Shown: one piece after another, positions 1 to 10,788 of the stretch | How the letters are laid out: the number at the start of each line of letters is the position of its first letter | Numbering within the stretch: the stretch's first letter is position 1 | Assembly (NCBI RefSeq): GCF_000003815.2 | Contig: NC_049992.1 | Location: 5,703,839-5,767,838, forward strand | Origin: Branchiostoma floridae | Lineage: Eukaryota; Chordata; Leptocardii; Amphioxiformes; Branchiostomatidae | DNA length: 64,000 bases | Reading direction: 5' to 3' | Position numbers and translations under genes: made by a program | The notes under the pieces: model-generated | Databases searched by the model: none | The model's input: only the letters and a program-made list of their open reading frames with translations | Told to the model about the DNA's origin: nothing

Positions 1-799
1 TTTGAGACTTACCCCTAATTTCGCACAATCTGAGAGGAAATTAGTATATGTGATATACAACCACACAATGTGCTTATTTCCCATTATGAATTTTTAGTAG
101 TTTGCGCTAAAATTGATTATTGACACGCATTATCATGTTTAGGTTTCTACATTTATGCTAACGCAGACGCAAGTGATAAACATATTGACGCCTCTGGCAT
201 GGAACTGTCGAGACAAAGATTTTAACATAGTACTGTCATAAATGTCATAAAATGTGCTAATAGAGTAAATAATTGCCTACTTGTTCATGTATTCTATTCC
301 ATGTACTCCCCACGTGGCTGTAACTTAGTTTTGCATACATTCAAAAGCAGAGACAACGATCGATGGTATCAAATATACGAGGGATTTAAACCACCCTGAG
401 GGGTTCATACTTAAAATCTTCACTACAACAAAATTGCGAATATAAATCATACACCGATTGCCCTATTACTGACGCAAAGGGCCAGAAATGCCGTACAAAA
501 CGCGTCCTAACATCGGTCAAATGTCATTGTTGTAAGTCCGCAGTAGTGCATGATTCAGATATCTTATACTTCAGCGCAGTTCGGCTGTTACTCTGTCATA
601 AACGTCCGAGAGTACGTTATTGGGGACAGGGGGATGAGGGATGAGTGGTATTTTCATGACAAACGAGCACGAGGTCTCAACGTCCCAATCGAAGTCGTTT
701 ACTCGTGCAAACCTTCGCCGGTGACAGATAATTCTCCCAGGGGTCCATACATCAGACGGTCCGTTAGCAATCAATCCCTCCAGACCTGGATTGAAGTAA
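1..799. other. gene-free stretch
   Basis: AT-rich sequence. The two overlapping open frames near 550-890 run into the inverted-repeat element that starts at 800 and show no protein-like composition. I see no RNA gene or repeat here. Confidence 0.5.
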
Positions 800-1030
800 G
801 GCGGTATCTCACTGTACTTGGGGTACCGATGCGGCACTGCGGAGTTCATTCACTGCGGCACTGTATGTTATTTTTGCTGATTTTTTATGATTAAGATATT
901 GTGTAAAAGTATGACTTAGCAGCCAACAAAATACGCAAAAAGTAAGAAAATTCGTTATCTCTGACATTCGTTGAGATACCTAGGAACCCCGTAGTGCCGC
1001 ACCGGTGCCCCAAATGCAGCGATATACCAC
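800..1030 (+). mobile_element. Family A MITE, copy 1
   Basis: Left end reads GGCGGTATCTCACTGTACTT and right end is its diverged inverse (ATGCAGCGATATACCAC). The inner part of each end carries the GCGGCACTGCGG block. The core has the family signature GACTTAGCAGCCAACAAAAT followed by CGTTATCTCTGACATTCG. TAA precedes the left end. No coding capacity. I set + as the orientation in which GACTTAGAAGACAAC is read on this strand. Confidence 0.8.
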
Positions 1031-1767
1031 AAGTACTGTCTTCCTTTCATAGAGGATTCTGGCTGTGAGATTCCATCTCACACAGTCATCGGACATTCTG
1101 TTGCTATGGTTTTACCGTTCTCCCGGTGTGGGCATCGTTAACAAATCAATAGATATGGTTGATGTTGAGGATCGAAAGATTTTGTCAGAATCTTCGATAC
1201 ATGACGGGATCAAGCAAAAGTTGGTGTGAGGGCGTTGCGAAAGGTCGCAAATGCAGGCTCAAAGTAAGCATAAAATGAGGGTTACTTCATTGAAGAAATT
1301 GATTGAATGTCTGCATAGACTACCATTCTCTGCTCCCGTTCAATATGCTGTATTGCAATCATCGGGGTTTGGCAATAGTGGAGCAGGTACTTATCAGAAG
1401 AACTCTAGGTCTCATTGATCAGAAGTTCATTCTTTCTCTATCTCATTTACTACGAAATACTTAGCTCACCGTCCTAAACCAGCGGACATGAATAAAGCCC
1501 TCATAATTGAATCCACCGCCTCTTCTTCACAGCATGGGCTTTTGCAGATGGTCGTTTAGATATCACACAGGCGAGAGAGAACAAGATTTGGTCACACAGA
1601 TAGCAGATGTAGTTGTCTGGTTTCTTTTCTCCGATAATGATGTTGGTGCTTAGTTGATCTTTTAATCAGGCAGCCTCTGAGAGTCATGAGATTGCTTTGG
1701 ATATTAGCTGCCGTCTGTAAACGGTGTACACTCGGTCTTCTCTTCGTTGTATAAGCTAAATTGCGTA
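1031..1767. other. gene-free stretch
   Basis: No coding frame, RNA gene or repeat recognised. Confidence 0.5.
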
Positions 1768-2335
1768 GGATCGCGTGGCGTCATCGGTTACGTGCTGTGG
1801 CTGAGGACATTAAGGTCCGAATCCAGCCGTGTTACCTAACTTGTGCCCTTAGGAAAGGCACTTTCAGTGCGAAGAGGAACAAAAAGTGAAGTACCAAAAG
1901 TGCGAAAAAGAACGGAAAGGAACAAAATACACGACTTTTCTCACTTCACTCAGGTACAAATGAGTACTTAGCTTTAGTCAAGGCCATCCCCGAGATAGGA
2001 CGCTAAATGGGTCCCCTGTTTGAGGAGAACGACGCCTCACGCACGTTAAAGAACCCATCGCACCTTTTTAAAAAGAGAAGGGCATGCCCCGGTGTGCGAT
2101 GGTACAAATACTTCTGTCTGGAGTTAGTGATTCACTGCAGATCACCCAGATGGAGGCTTGGCGAACCTTCGTGTCGTATCGATCATGCGGTGATCTACAC
2201 CATTCACCCGGACGGGAGACCTGGCGCATCCCTTGCCTCATACTCAGCTAAAGAAGGGTATGTTTGCCCCGTGAGGGGCGGTATAACCCCGTCGTGTATA
2301 AGAACGTCGACCAACGATGATAATGATGAAATTCC
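1768..2335 (+). mobile_element. tRNA-derived SINE
   Basis: The head looks like a decayed tRNA gene: an A-box-like TGGCGTCATCGG at 1776-1787 and a B-box-like GGTCCGAATCC at 1814-1824, spaced as in RNA polymerase III promoters. The body continues with TTGTGCCCTTAGGAAAGGCA, a CTCACTTCACTCAGG block, GGTCCCCTGTTTGAGGAGA and ACGTTAAAGAACCCA. It ends near 2335 in a simple ATGATAATGATGA tail. The same body blocks recur at 5745-6215. The 147-residue open frame over 2007-2450 is an accident of the SINE body. The 3' end is approximate. Confidence 0.75.
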
Positions 2336-2707
2336 CAAGGTTGTTACTGTCCTTGGGGAAAATGACAACACTTTGAGAGAGAAAGATTCTAATACTCCTT
2401 TCATTAAACGGGATCAGCATATCGCTAATCACGGATTTATTACTCATTAGGTGTCGACGCTCCTAGAATAACAGTTCTACCTACTTATGCTCTGCAACGA
2501 CGTTTTTCTGGTAATCATAATGACGGAAACAGAGCAGGAAAATGTGAAAACTCTGGACAGTTGATTCGGTATATTTGTTGTTGCTGTTTTTGTTGCAATC
2601 GATTGGACATCTACAACCATGCACAGTGCCTGATCCTACCCCGGGACAAAACACATGCTCAAAAAAGTATAGTATGTAGTAGACATCTAGAGAAATAAGA
2701 TTCAAAT

Positions 2708-2816
2708 ATGGCGAAATGACTTGTGCCTTGTTGCGAAACGACTTTTGGCTTGTTGCGAAAGGACTTGACCTATGGCGAAATGACTTTGGCGAACTGACAT
2801 TGTGGCGAAACGACCA
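2708..2816 (+). repeat. Short tandem repeats of GGCGAAAYGACTT
   Basis: Six or so imperfect units of TTGTGGCGAAATGACTT type in about 110 bp (GGCGAAATGACTT, TTGCGAAACGACTT, TTGCGAAAGGACTT, GGCGAAATGACTT, GGCGAACTGACAT, GGCGAAACGACC). Spacing varies from 16 to 24 bp. No coding frame passes through it. Confidence 0.75.
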
Positions 2817-4009
2817 ATCACCTTGTCAGCCTATTTACCTTAGAATGACTTAAATCCTTATAGTGTAATGGTTTAGCTACATTTAGAGCATGGGTCATTT
2901 CATATCGCTGGTTGGAAAGATGAAAAAGTAGGGCATGTTCGATCAAGCGGATAACTTATCATAATTTGTAATTAACATAGCCTCAAGAAAAAATTGATTC
3001 ATGACCCCTGTTTGACGTCTGGACATAAGTAGTGATATTTTCATTTTCCGGCTGTTAGGCAAGACTTATGGTCTAGCACCTTTCTTGATACATTTGCATG
3101 CAACATAGATACCACTCCGACCATAAAGTTTCATACCTCTTCTAACCCCTCTAGATATGTAGGCATGTTGGTCAATAAAACGTCTACTGTCAAAATGCAT
3201 AGCTGATAATTTGTATGGTAAGGTTTTATGTTTGCTCATGTATAATATCTATACATGTATGATGTATTACGGATTGAACTGCAGAATACATGGTATCAAA
3301 AGAAACAAGTCTTTATTTGTAGGAGGCACAGTCTTAGAAGACTTTTAGGTGTTTTTTTAGAATGATCTAAAAGTAATGCGCGTGTGGATTTCCTTCAATA
3401 AAATGGTTTCTGTGTGGCCTTACACGTATACAAAGGTATATCTGTTAAACATGATAATTTTACCGTCTCAAATTTACTATCAATAAATATACAGATTAAT
3501 TCAAACATTTGCCACAATTTAACCAAACTTTTACCTCGTAGGAGATATCCAAAAGACTATATTTATACTAAAAACGCAGAATATAATCATTATACAAAAT
3601 TTGGGACAGCTTATTAACCACTGCCTTCAAAGAAGAAGTCAAACCCAACAAAATCATACATTGTATGATTTGTATCATATAGTTGATTAGACACTAGTGT
3701 TAAGTATTACACTATCTACATCTCTTAGGCTTTGAGACAGTAACGCTAGTTGACCTTTATTCGGCATATAACATATATCTGTTCCATTGTATTTCGGGGT
3801 ATTAAGTCTAAAAATGGTGGTTTCAAATCGCAGTATTTGATAATATTCAGTCAACTTGATATTCCTAAATACACTGTCTTTAAAAAAAACGGATATAGGT
3901 TGCCTACGGATAAAGGTGAACTTTCGTTACATGCAATTAGGCTTCTGGCAGGATTTTGTAAATAAAATATTACTAATATGACAGCGACATTGTTGTGGTC
4001 TATTGGGTA
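2817..4009. other. gene-free stretch
   Basis: AT-rich, with short open frames only. No repeat or RNA gene recognised. Confidence 0.5.
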
Positions 4010-4282
4010 TATGATCCAACCGATGTTCGGGGATTCAAAATCAAAACTCAGCTCTCTGCTCAGCAATTCAAACAGGTCAAACTCCAGTGTTATGTTAACT
4101 AGGTTGCTAAGCTTTATCCTATACCTCTGTTTTGTACTTTGTGTAATAGCTGTTGCCATGCATTATATCATGTACAATTGTCGTGCAATAAAGTTCTATC
4201 TTCTATCTATGATCCAACCGATGTTCGGGGATCCAAAATCAAAACTCAGCTCTCTGCTCAGCAATTTAAACAGGTCAAACTG
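4010..4282 (+). repeat. Duplicated segment around a retrotransposon tail
   Basis: A 75-bp segment starting TATGATCCAACCGATGTTCG is present at 4010-4085 and again at 4208-4282 with only a few differences. Between them is a sequence ending TGTACAATTGTCGTGCAATA AAGTT at about 4170-4196 and a TCTATC-type run. The same tail motif (TGTACAATTGTTGTGCAATA) ends the non-LTR retrotransposon fragment near 47770, so 4090-4207 is probably a CR1/L2-like 3' end with a tandem duplication across its boundary. Confidence 0.6.
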
Positions 4283-4677
4283 CAGTGATCGATGCACGGC
4301 CACCGATGTGCCCCAGTTTGTAGACAATACCCTGATTAATGCGACCCTTACAGACAATGTCACTGGAATTTGAAGATCAATCGATCTAACAGAACACCGA
4401 TACTCTTGGGATGATGGTTTGTTGACTCGCATTGTGTTCCGCCGCCCTCTGGGCAAAAAGTGTCCCAATTCTCAAATTAGTAAAAGTATCGCTGTACAGA
4501 AAAGGGCTATTTATCATTTGTCATATTATGATTGGTATCGAAAGAACTGCACCTGAATGGTACTTTTGGTATGTTTCTCTTGGTATGCAGCGGTTAACAT
4601 ATTCAGAGTAGCGGCTCATCTAGTTATGATTAGGGTTTTCTACCCGGTATCAGGAAGTGCCGAGTTCGAAACCCTAA

Positions 4678-5733
4678 GGCCCCCTTTCCACTTGACGGCG
4701 CTCTCACCGCGCTCTCGCTGCGATGGAAAATTGGCCAGAGCGCCGCGAGAGCGCCGCGACGCCAGAAAAACTGCTCTAGTGGAATCGCTCCTGCGACCCC
4801 AGCGCGCTCTCACCGCGACGAAAAACTCAAATGTCAGCATCTTTTTATGAGCTAACAAAAGTTTGAAAGATTGTTCAACGAATTTCAGAGATAGAGAACG
4901 TATCTTTTGGTGTATAGTGTATTTTGGTATCTTTAAAGTCATCCTTTTACGTCTTACATAACATTCAAAGAATAAAATCAAGGCTGTAAACAAATCCAAT
5001 TTTGGTCACTGTACGGTCACTCAGGCTGAAATATACACGTTTGTCTTTTTCCTTTTTCTTAAATCTGTCATGTACCTTGTTCACCATAAATTGCTTTATC
5101 ATGCCACGCTTTTAGTGTAAATCATACAACACTGAAACAGTTCGATTTATTGAAAACAGGACTTTAATAATATAAATGTACAGATGAAGAACAAGAAAAT
5201 TGATGTCATCATGTTGAAATTTTAAAGACATAAGTTGAGAAATGATAAACCTTTTTTTAAACCCTGGTTATTCCTTCTCAGTTTGTTTAATTGTAAATCA
5301 TCGGTACATATTAAACATTTCTCCGGGTTCTGTCTGTTTCAAATATACTTCTTCTGAAACCGCAGATGAGAGCGCAGAGAGAGCGCCGTGAGAGCGCCGT
5401 CCTAGCTACTTTTGTATCATAACCACTGTTGAGACCTATTGCGCTCGCTGTGCGCTCTCTTGGCGCTCACGGCGCTCGCTGCGCGCTCCCTTGGCGCTCT
5501 CTCTGCGCTCATCGTTAGATCGCCGTCCACGGCGCTCTCACGGCGACTGTTTTGAGCAGGTTCAAAACAGTCGCGGAGGTGATGGCGACCATGGCGACCA
5601 TGGCGATCCCACCGCGCTCTCTGCGCGCTCCCATGGCGACCTTGGCGATCCCACCGCGCTCTCACCGCGCTCTTCCATATTTGAGGTCGCAGAGAGAGCG
5701 CCGTGAGAGCGCCGTCCTAGTGGAAAGGGGGTA
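4678..5733 (+). mobile_element. Long family B inverted-repeat element, copy 1
   Basis: TAA target duplications at 4675-4677 and 5734-5736 flank ends GGCCCCCTTTCCACTTGACG and the inverse of TACCCCCTTTCCACTAGGAC. Both ends run into long GC-rich arrays of GCGCTC/GAGCGC hexamers. The AT-rich middle includes CAACGAATTTCAGAGATAGA, which is the core shared with family A. The right third (5430-5700) is a second GC-rich array around a hairpin at 5544-5573. An inverted, nearly identical copy lies at 45974-49058. No transposase frame is visible; the open frames (arginine/serine/alanine rich) are by-products of the hexamer arrays. Confidence 0.85.
5544..5573. repeat. Hairpin inside long B element
   Basis: Twelve-base perfect arms CGACTGTTTTGA / TCAAAACAGTCG with a 6-base loop at the centre of the GC-rich right part. 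The hairpin is conserved in the second copy near 46133-46165. Confidence 0.75.
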
Positions 5734-5744
5734 TAACTACTTGT

Positions 5745-6215
5745 CCCGACGTTGTGCCCTTAGGAAAGGTACTTTACACAAATTTACTCTCTCGACTCAG
5801 TTGTGTAAATGAGTACTAACCGTCGTACGTAAATGTGATATATATCTCACTGCATTTGGGCTACCGGTAGGGTTCGTTTACGACGTCACTGTTGAGTTAT
5901 TTTCGCCGATTTCTTTGTGTAATTGAGATATTGTGTAATACGTAAAAGTATTATTTAGGAGAAGAAAATACACAGAAAGAAGAAAATTTGTTCTTTATCA
6001 CTGATATTTGTTCATGCAGTGCCGCACAGGTGCCCCAAGTGCATTGAGATACCACAATCATCATCATCATCGTTCGGCTGCAGCGCAGGCGACTGCAAGC
6101 GAGTCCCACAATAGAGTCCCGTGTTTGAGGAGAGCAACAAATCAAGCATGTTAACGAGCCCAGCACACCTATGAATGAGAGCGGGATTCCATTCCGTTTG
6201 TCCGGATACTCAGTA
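5745..6215 (+). mobile_element. SINE body fragment split by a MITE
   Basis: TTGTGCCCTTAGGAAAGGTA at about 5753, followed by a CTCGACTCAG and GTAAATGAGTACT block, matches the body of the SINE at 1768-2335. The later blocks (GTCCCGTGTTTGAGGAGAGC, ATGTTAACGAGCCCAGCACA) resume after 6110. A family A MITE (5839-6055) sits between. Bases 6056-6110, with an ATCATCATCATCG run, look like a SINE 3' tail in inverse orientation. The tRNA-like head is absent. Confidence 0.6.
5839..6055 (+). mobile_element. Family A MITE, copy 2 (inside a SINE)
   Basis: Diverged left end TATATCTCACTGCATTTGGG; right end GTGCCCCAAGTGCATTGAGA then TACCAC. The core keeps TTGTGTAATACGTAAAAGTA and TTCTTTATCACTGATATTTG. Part of the inner left end is deleted. 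Confidence 0.75.
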
Positions 6216-7865
6216 CTATTCATTACAAACGTGAATGAACATGAGGCAGTTTACTGGGTTTGAAATACAGACAAGTACAACTGCGATGATATTATTTCAA
6301 CAGACATAAAGATTGCTCTAGTTTTGCGTCCCAATGGACATCCTGTCAAAAAATTACAACAGACAGTCAGGACATGCTTTCTAAATTTGTGTACCGTTTT
6401 GAAAGACAGATGGGGACTCAAAGTATGCCCCCTCCTCCGCGTGCGAAGAGTAAAATTTACTCTCCGTGCATGTGTAGCCAACGGGGTGGAGTGTTTATAG
6501 CTGGTGCAAATCGGCTTTGAAGTACACGTTGTTTACGAGGTTTTAAACTCAGAACGGGGCCAATCAAGCCGTCCATTTCACCCATTAGAGCACGACTGAC
6601 GACCTTATATGCCCAGGTGTATTTTTCTATTTCGAGTGTACGGATCGTCAGAGCAGTCCCATTGGCTCATGAAAAAGTCACCGGCAGGCTATAAAACAGA
6701 CAATGATGAACAACGGCTCTTCTAACAAGATGAAAGCTTGCATCTAATTTCTTCATCCTCTTTTCACAAGGTTTATATCGCCTGCGGTCGTATGGGAGTC
6801 TAAAATCCGTGTCATTCTACTTGTTCATTATTTCTAAGAAGGTCGCCAACTTTTAAACACATGATCTAGTGCCTGTATGAAAGGTACCAATAAGAATGGG
6901 ATGATATAAACGTTATTACCGTTAAATAACAGCTGCTAAGTGACAAGGCGATGGTTGTAACACGTGCGGACAAGAAGGCTAAAATCGTGAAGTGGTGCTA
7001 TCGCGTCGGCAAGTACATGTGAATGGCATCATTTACTACCACAGGTCGCTATCATCATCTATAAACATCGGTCTTGAAAGCCTCGTTGGTAATAAAGTTA
7101 ACCCGTTACTCTCTCTGTTACGGGTGAAGTTTTATACATACCATGCTTCCAAGCCATATTCTTTATACTCCAAATGACAGTAATAGCTCGAAGTCAATGC
7201 AGAGTGGCATTTGGGAGTGTGTTTTCATTTTGCTACTAATAGTTTTACTTTACTTAACGGGCCCTAGAAATGTCCCTCGTTCATTGACTGACCATTGCAG
7301 TCGTCTTCTGCATTTAGTAGATTTCATGTCATAATGCTTTGAATAAATTCGGTTCCACATACGGTATTATAGTCTCGTAGGCTTGTCGCCAACGTTATGG
7401 GACTGTATTATCCCTTTAGTATTGTATGAGGTACCCTTCCTTTTTATGTTAGCTAAAAGGATTTTAATCTTTCTTTTTTTTCATATGAACGTGAATCTAT
7501 TGCACCAAAATGGTTGAGAGTCTCTCCATTGAGTGTCAGTAACTTAATTGGAAATCATAATGTACTATATATATATATATATTTGTCTACCCATGTATTG
7601 CATGTGAAGTAACCCAATGTAATTCGTCCAGACGTACCAGTATATTCCCATGATGTGCAATAGTACTCGACTGTACAAACACTCAGTCTTAGGAGTTGAC
7701 AAATGCACTATTGTTGTTGTTGTTGTTGTTTGTAATAAAAAACTTAAACAAAAACAAAAAACTTTGCCATAGCTCAATGTGAGGTGCTGTCGCCTTTTTA
7801 TTTCATTTAATGTTTATCTAGTCTTGATATCTTCAAAGTGGCGGAAAACATGTCTTTATTTGGGA
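6216..7865. other. gene-free stretch with two microsatellites
   Basis: No coding frame of note. Contains an (AT)n run at about 7564-7582 and a (TTG)7 run at about 7710-7731. No RNA gene seen. Confidence 0.5.
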
Positions 7866-8050
7866 TCATATGGCGCAATTTGTACGGTATTGGGCTCGGA
7901 ACCTATAGGTCCCGTATTTGAATCTTTCCCGATGTCACTGTTATAGTGCCTTTACGTAGGTACATACATCCAGATGTAAAAATTGGCATCTGACTTCGGT
8001 TGGGGAGGAAAAAAATTGAATACCGTGTACTTACGGCCTTGAAATGTCTC
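7866..8050 (+). mobile_element. Second tRNA-derived SINE, degenerate
   Basis: A tRNA-like head with a decayed B-box (GGTCCCGTATTTGAATCTTT, like GGTTCGAATCC) near 7907-7926. It is followed by a body with AAAATTGGCATCTGACTTCG and GTTGGGGAGG. The A-box region is poorly preserved, so the start is approximate. Confidence 0.5.
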
Positions 8051-8183
8051 TGGGACTTCCTGCATACTTTTTGTCTGTGGTACTGTTATAGAATACTTTA
8101 CTACATTTGAGTGCAGTGCTGCATTGTCCCTGTCTCCTTCGTAAATAGTTTCATCCCATAGTTTGGTAGAACAATTGAAGGAA

Positions 8184-8308
8184 GTCTTCTTCGTTACAAG
8201 CCTTCCTTTAATTCTTCAGTAAACGTTTCGACGACCATCTGTCGCCCTCATCAGTTTAAAATAAAACAATTACTATCGGAAGGAAGCTTGTGTAACGAAG
8301 AAGACTTA
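8184..8308 (-). repeat. Hairpin element with hammerhead-ribozyme-like core
   Basis: Inverted arms AAGTCTTCTTCGTTACAAGC (8184 onward) and GTGTAACGAAGAAGACTT (to 8308) enclose, on the minus strand, CTGATGA (8248-8254), a hairpin GGCGAC/GTCGTC, then GAAAC (8226-8229 plus the next base). This is the order of the hammerhead core. Stem II needs one bulged G, and I could not define stems I and III convincingly, so catalytic activity is not claimed. A decayed relative lies near 38560-38640. Confidence 0.45.
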
Positions 8309-8456
8309 GTTCATTCGCCCTTGGCTGTCTGCGAACGAATATAAAAAAAAAGCCTTATGCGTAAAACAACTATTTTTAAAACTATAGAGCAACATATGAG
8401 GTTATCAGTCTGGAAGTTTTAGAGTTAGACTTATCAGTCCAGAGTTGTCGGTCCTG

Positions 8457-8750
8457 CTAACAAGGATCGGATCCGTGATGTAATACGTTAATTAATTAAA
8501 TGCTAATACCCCCTTTCCACTAGGACGGCGCTCTCGCCTCGCTCTCCCTGCGACCTAAAATTTGACAAATCACTCAACGAATTTTATAGAAAAGGAACGG
8601 ATCTTTTTTTACACTTTTTGAAATGTATGAAATAAAAGGTTACACATATCCTATTTAGGTCGCAGTGAGAGCGCAGCGCGATCGCCGTCTTGTGGAAAGG
8701 GGGGCTAACAAGGATGGGATCCGTGGTGTAATACATTACTAATGCTTAAC
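8457..8750 (+). repeat. Tandem duplication flanking a MITE
   Basis: CTAACAAGGATCGGATCCGT with about 30 more bases (8457-8506) recurs as CTAACAAGGATGGGATCCGT (8705-8750). The family B element at 8507-8705 sits exactly at the junction. The repeats are about 50 bp, far longer than a target duplication, so the tandem duplication probably came first. Confidence 0.7.
8507..8705 (-). mobile_element. Short family B MITE, copy 2
   Basis: TAA duplications at 8504-8506 and 8706-8708. Ends TACCCCCTTTCCACTAGGAC and the inverse of CCCCCCTTTCCACAAGACGG, followed by GCGCTCTC-type blocks. The core includes ACTCAACGAATTTTATAGAA, the same core seen in family A. No coding capacity. Confidence 0.85.
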
Positions 8751-9221
8751 GAGTCGGCACGGTTCGGTGCTACAACTTGAGCGTTCCTCCAGCCGACGTC
8801 AGCCCATTCGTCATTCCTCGGCAAAAGCTCATCTATATTTCATGTAATTGTATTTTATTTATGACCGTCATCAGTTATACATACGAGTGGAGCGGAGCAC
8901 ACAGAAACATGCGAGTTCCCTATTATTTTCTTCCTCGCAAATCACAACTGGGACTCGGTGAGTAGGGGCGTTTTGATAGACAGTAATTATACACACGATA
9001 ATCAATAGCTGGGATGTTATTTGTGACGGCGTGTCAGGCCCGGGAGTTACCAGGCAGAACGGCGTACTTAACACAGTGGACCGGGGACAAGCGCGTTTGG
9101 GCGGGCTGCTGTACTGAGCGTGAGTGCTTCCTCGTCTTTGGTATTCTTCTCGTGGCCGTACATGCATTGTCTATAGGGTTAGGCTATAGCGTTGGATATG
9201 AAACTGGGCAACGTACAAAAA

Positions 9222-9496
9222 CAGTACTGTTCTATCGTTTCGACCACTATAGTGAGTATATAGCTAGAGGTCAAGCGAAGACTCGTTTAGTTACAGTTGA
9301 GTCAGGTGGCAAAATATGTATTTTAGGTCTAGAAAATACGCTCGAATCATTATACGTACAAACATAACCGTACTGTTCTATCGTGTTGACCACCAGAATG
9401 CGTATGTAGAAGATTAAGACTTGTTTTGTTACAGTTAATTCGAGTAGAAACACTGCGTTTTTAGGTGTAGAAAATACGCTAGAGTAATTGTATTGA
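9222..9496 (+). repeat. Two-unit diverged tandem duplication
   Basis: Unit 1 (about 9222-9356) and unit 2 (about 9369-9496) share GTACTGTTCTATCG, GTTACAGTT and the block TAGAAAATACGCTAGAGTAA (unit 1 has TAGAAAATACGCTCGAATCA). Overall identity looks moderate. The function is unknown. Confidence 0.65.
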
Positions 9497-10558
9497 ACCA
9501 TGCTTTTCACGTGTGATACGGCTACTGACAGTTACCTGCCGAACTGACGTGAAAATAGCTCGATGCATTCTCGTTAACTAGACAATACCAAGCTGTGTGG
9601 GAGAGATACCCAACGGTATGCTGCACTACATCCTTTACTGTCGATTCACTTAGAAGCCCGGTCTACTGAGAGAGAGGCTTTTAAATTTGTTGGAAGAGAC
9701 GCCAGCGAAGCACCGCTTCCTTGTTTTAGGTAACCCCCTGGGCAGCAGGTAGTTGGTTAGGATGGGAAGTCACGACGAATTTTTATGGCCGTAAACCGCT
9801 TGAAAGGGAAAGGCGCCTTTGGTAATCAAATTAGCAGCCAGAAGTAGAGTCACTCGTGGCTGAAAAGGTGAGATGATAATCTTCTCTTTCTTCGGGTCTA
9901 ACTAGAAAATCCCATTTTATGATGTACCGAGTGTTCACTAATGCCGTTAGCATGTGGAGTTCGCCTTCCTTTTTCAAGCTCTATTTTCCAATTGCACATG
10001 TTTTACCACTAACACGATGGCAGGCGGTAGTGCATTGGCTACGTATACGTAGTACATATTCATTGAAAGAGGCGAAGCGAAAGTTGTTCAACATATCGCT
10101 AGCTCCCAGAGCCGTACAGTATTTTGCATGCTATACAAAGTACAATCATGTCTTAGGTGTTAATTCAGTTGTCCTTAGCAAGAGAAACACTTATAGAACA
10201 TTATTAGAAACTAGTTGCTAAATACATGAGTAAGTGAAGCTTTTGAGGCTCATGGGTCTTTGACCGAATTATGAGAGGAAAATGACTGTGTGCACTAAAT
10301 TCAATTGTCTTCAACTGATAAAAACTCTGGGCGTGTTTTCCACGAGAGATCAGTAGTATGAAATGCATTTTTTTCGTTTCGCCTGAATGAGTCACGTCCT
10401 CACTTCATGTTCAGACAATGATAGATATGCCGAACTATCCAGCAGGTATCTTCTATTGCTTTTACATTAGGGTCTGCATTCACAGAATGAAAACATATAG
10501 CGTTTTTTTAACACGTGCTACAGGTGTTTCTCCCCTGAATAGAACTAGGACTGTTAAG
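9497..10558. other. gene-free stretch
   Basis: Short open frames only. A more GC-rich patch at about 9690-9850 has no recognisable function. Confidence 0.45.
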
Positions 10559-10788
10559 ATGGTATCTCATTGCACTCGGGGCACCGGTGCGGCACTGCAG
10601 AGTTTGAAAGATACTCGACGAATTTCAGAGATAAAGAACAATTTTTCATGTTTTGTGTAGTATGTTGTCTTTCCTCTTACGTGTTACTTAATATCTATAA
10701 CTTCGGAGAAAATAAGAATCGGAGAAAAAAAAACAGTGATCGAACCCCGCAGTGACGCAAACTTGACACGAATTCAATGAGATACCAC
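10559..10788 (-). mobile_element. Family A MITE, copy 3
   Basis: GATGGTATCTCATTGCACTC plus GCACCGGTGCGGCACTGCAG at the left; AGTGACGC and TTCAATGAGATACCACC at the right. The core reads CGACGAATTTCAGAGATAAA, so it is inverted relative to copy 1. TAA precedes the left end. Confidence 0.8.

Noticed and set aside
1768-1840. Possible functional tRNA gene
   Set aside because: Promoter boxes exist but the cloverleaf is not closed and a SINE body follows.
2007-2450. 147-residue open frame
   Set aside because: It lies within the tRNA-derived SINE body and is matched by overlapping frames on the other strand.
5417-5812. Arg/Ser-rich frames on both strands, repeated at 45967-46311
   Set aside because: They result from GAGCGC hexamer arrays in the B element ends; no start, splice or domain evidence.
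9014-9367. 117-residue frame with a hydrophobic stretch
   Set aside because: The start region lacks support, the C-terminal third is a local duplication, and no family is recognised.
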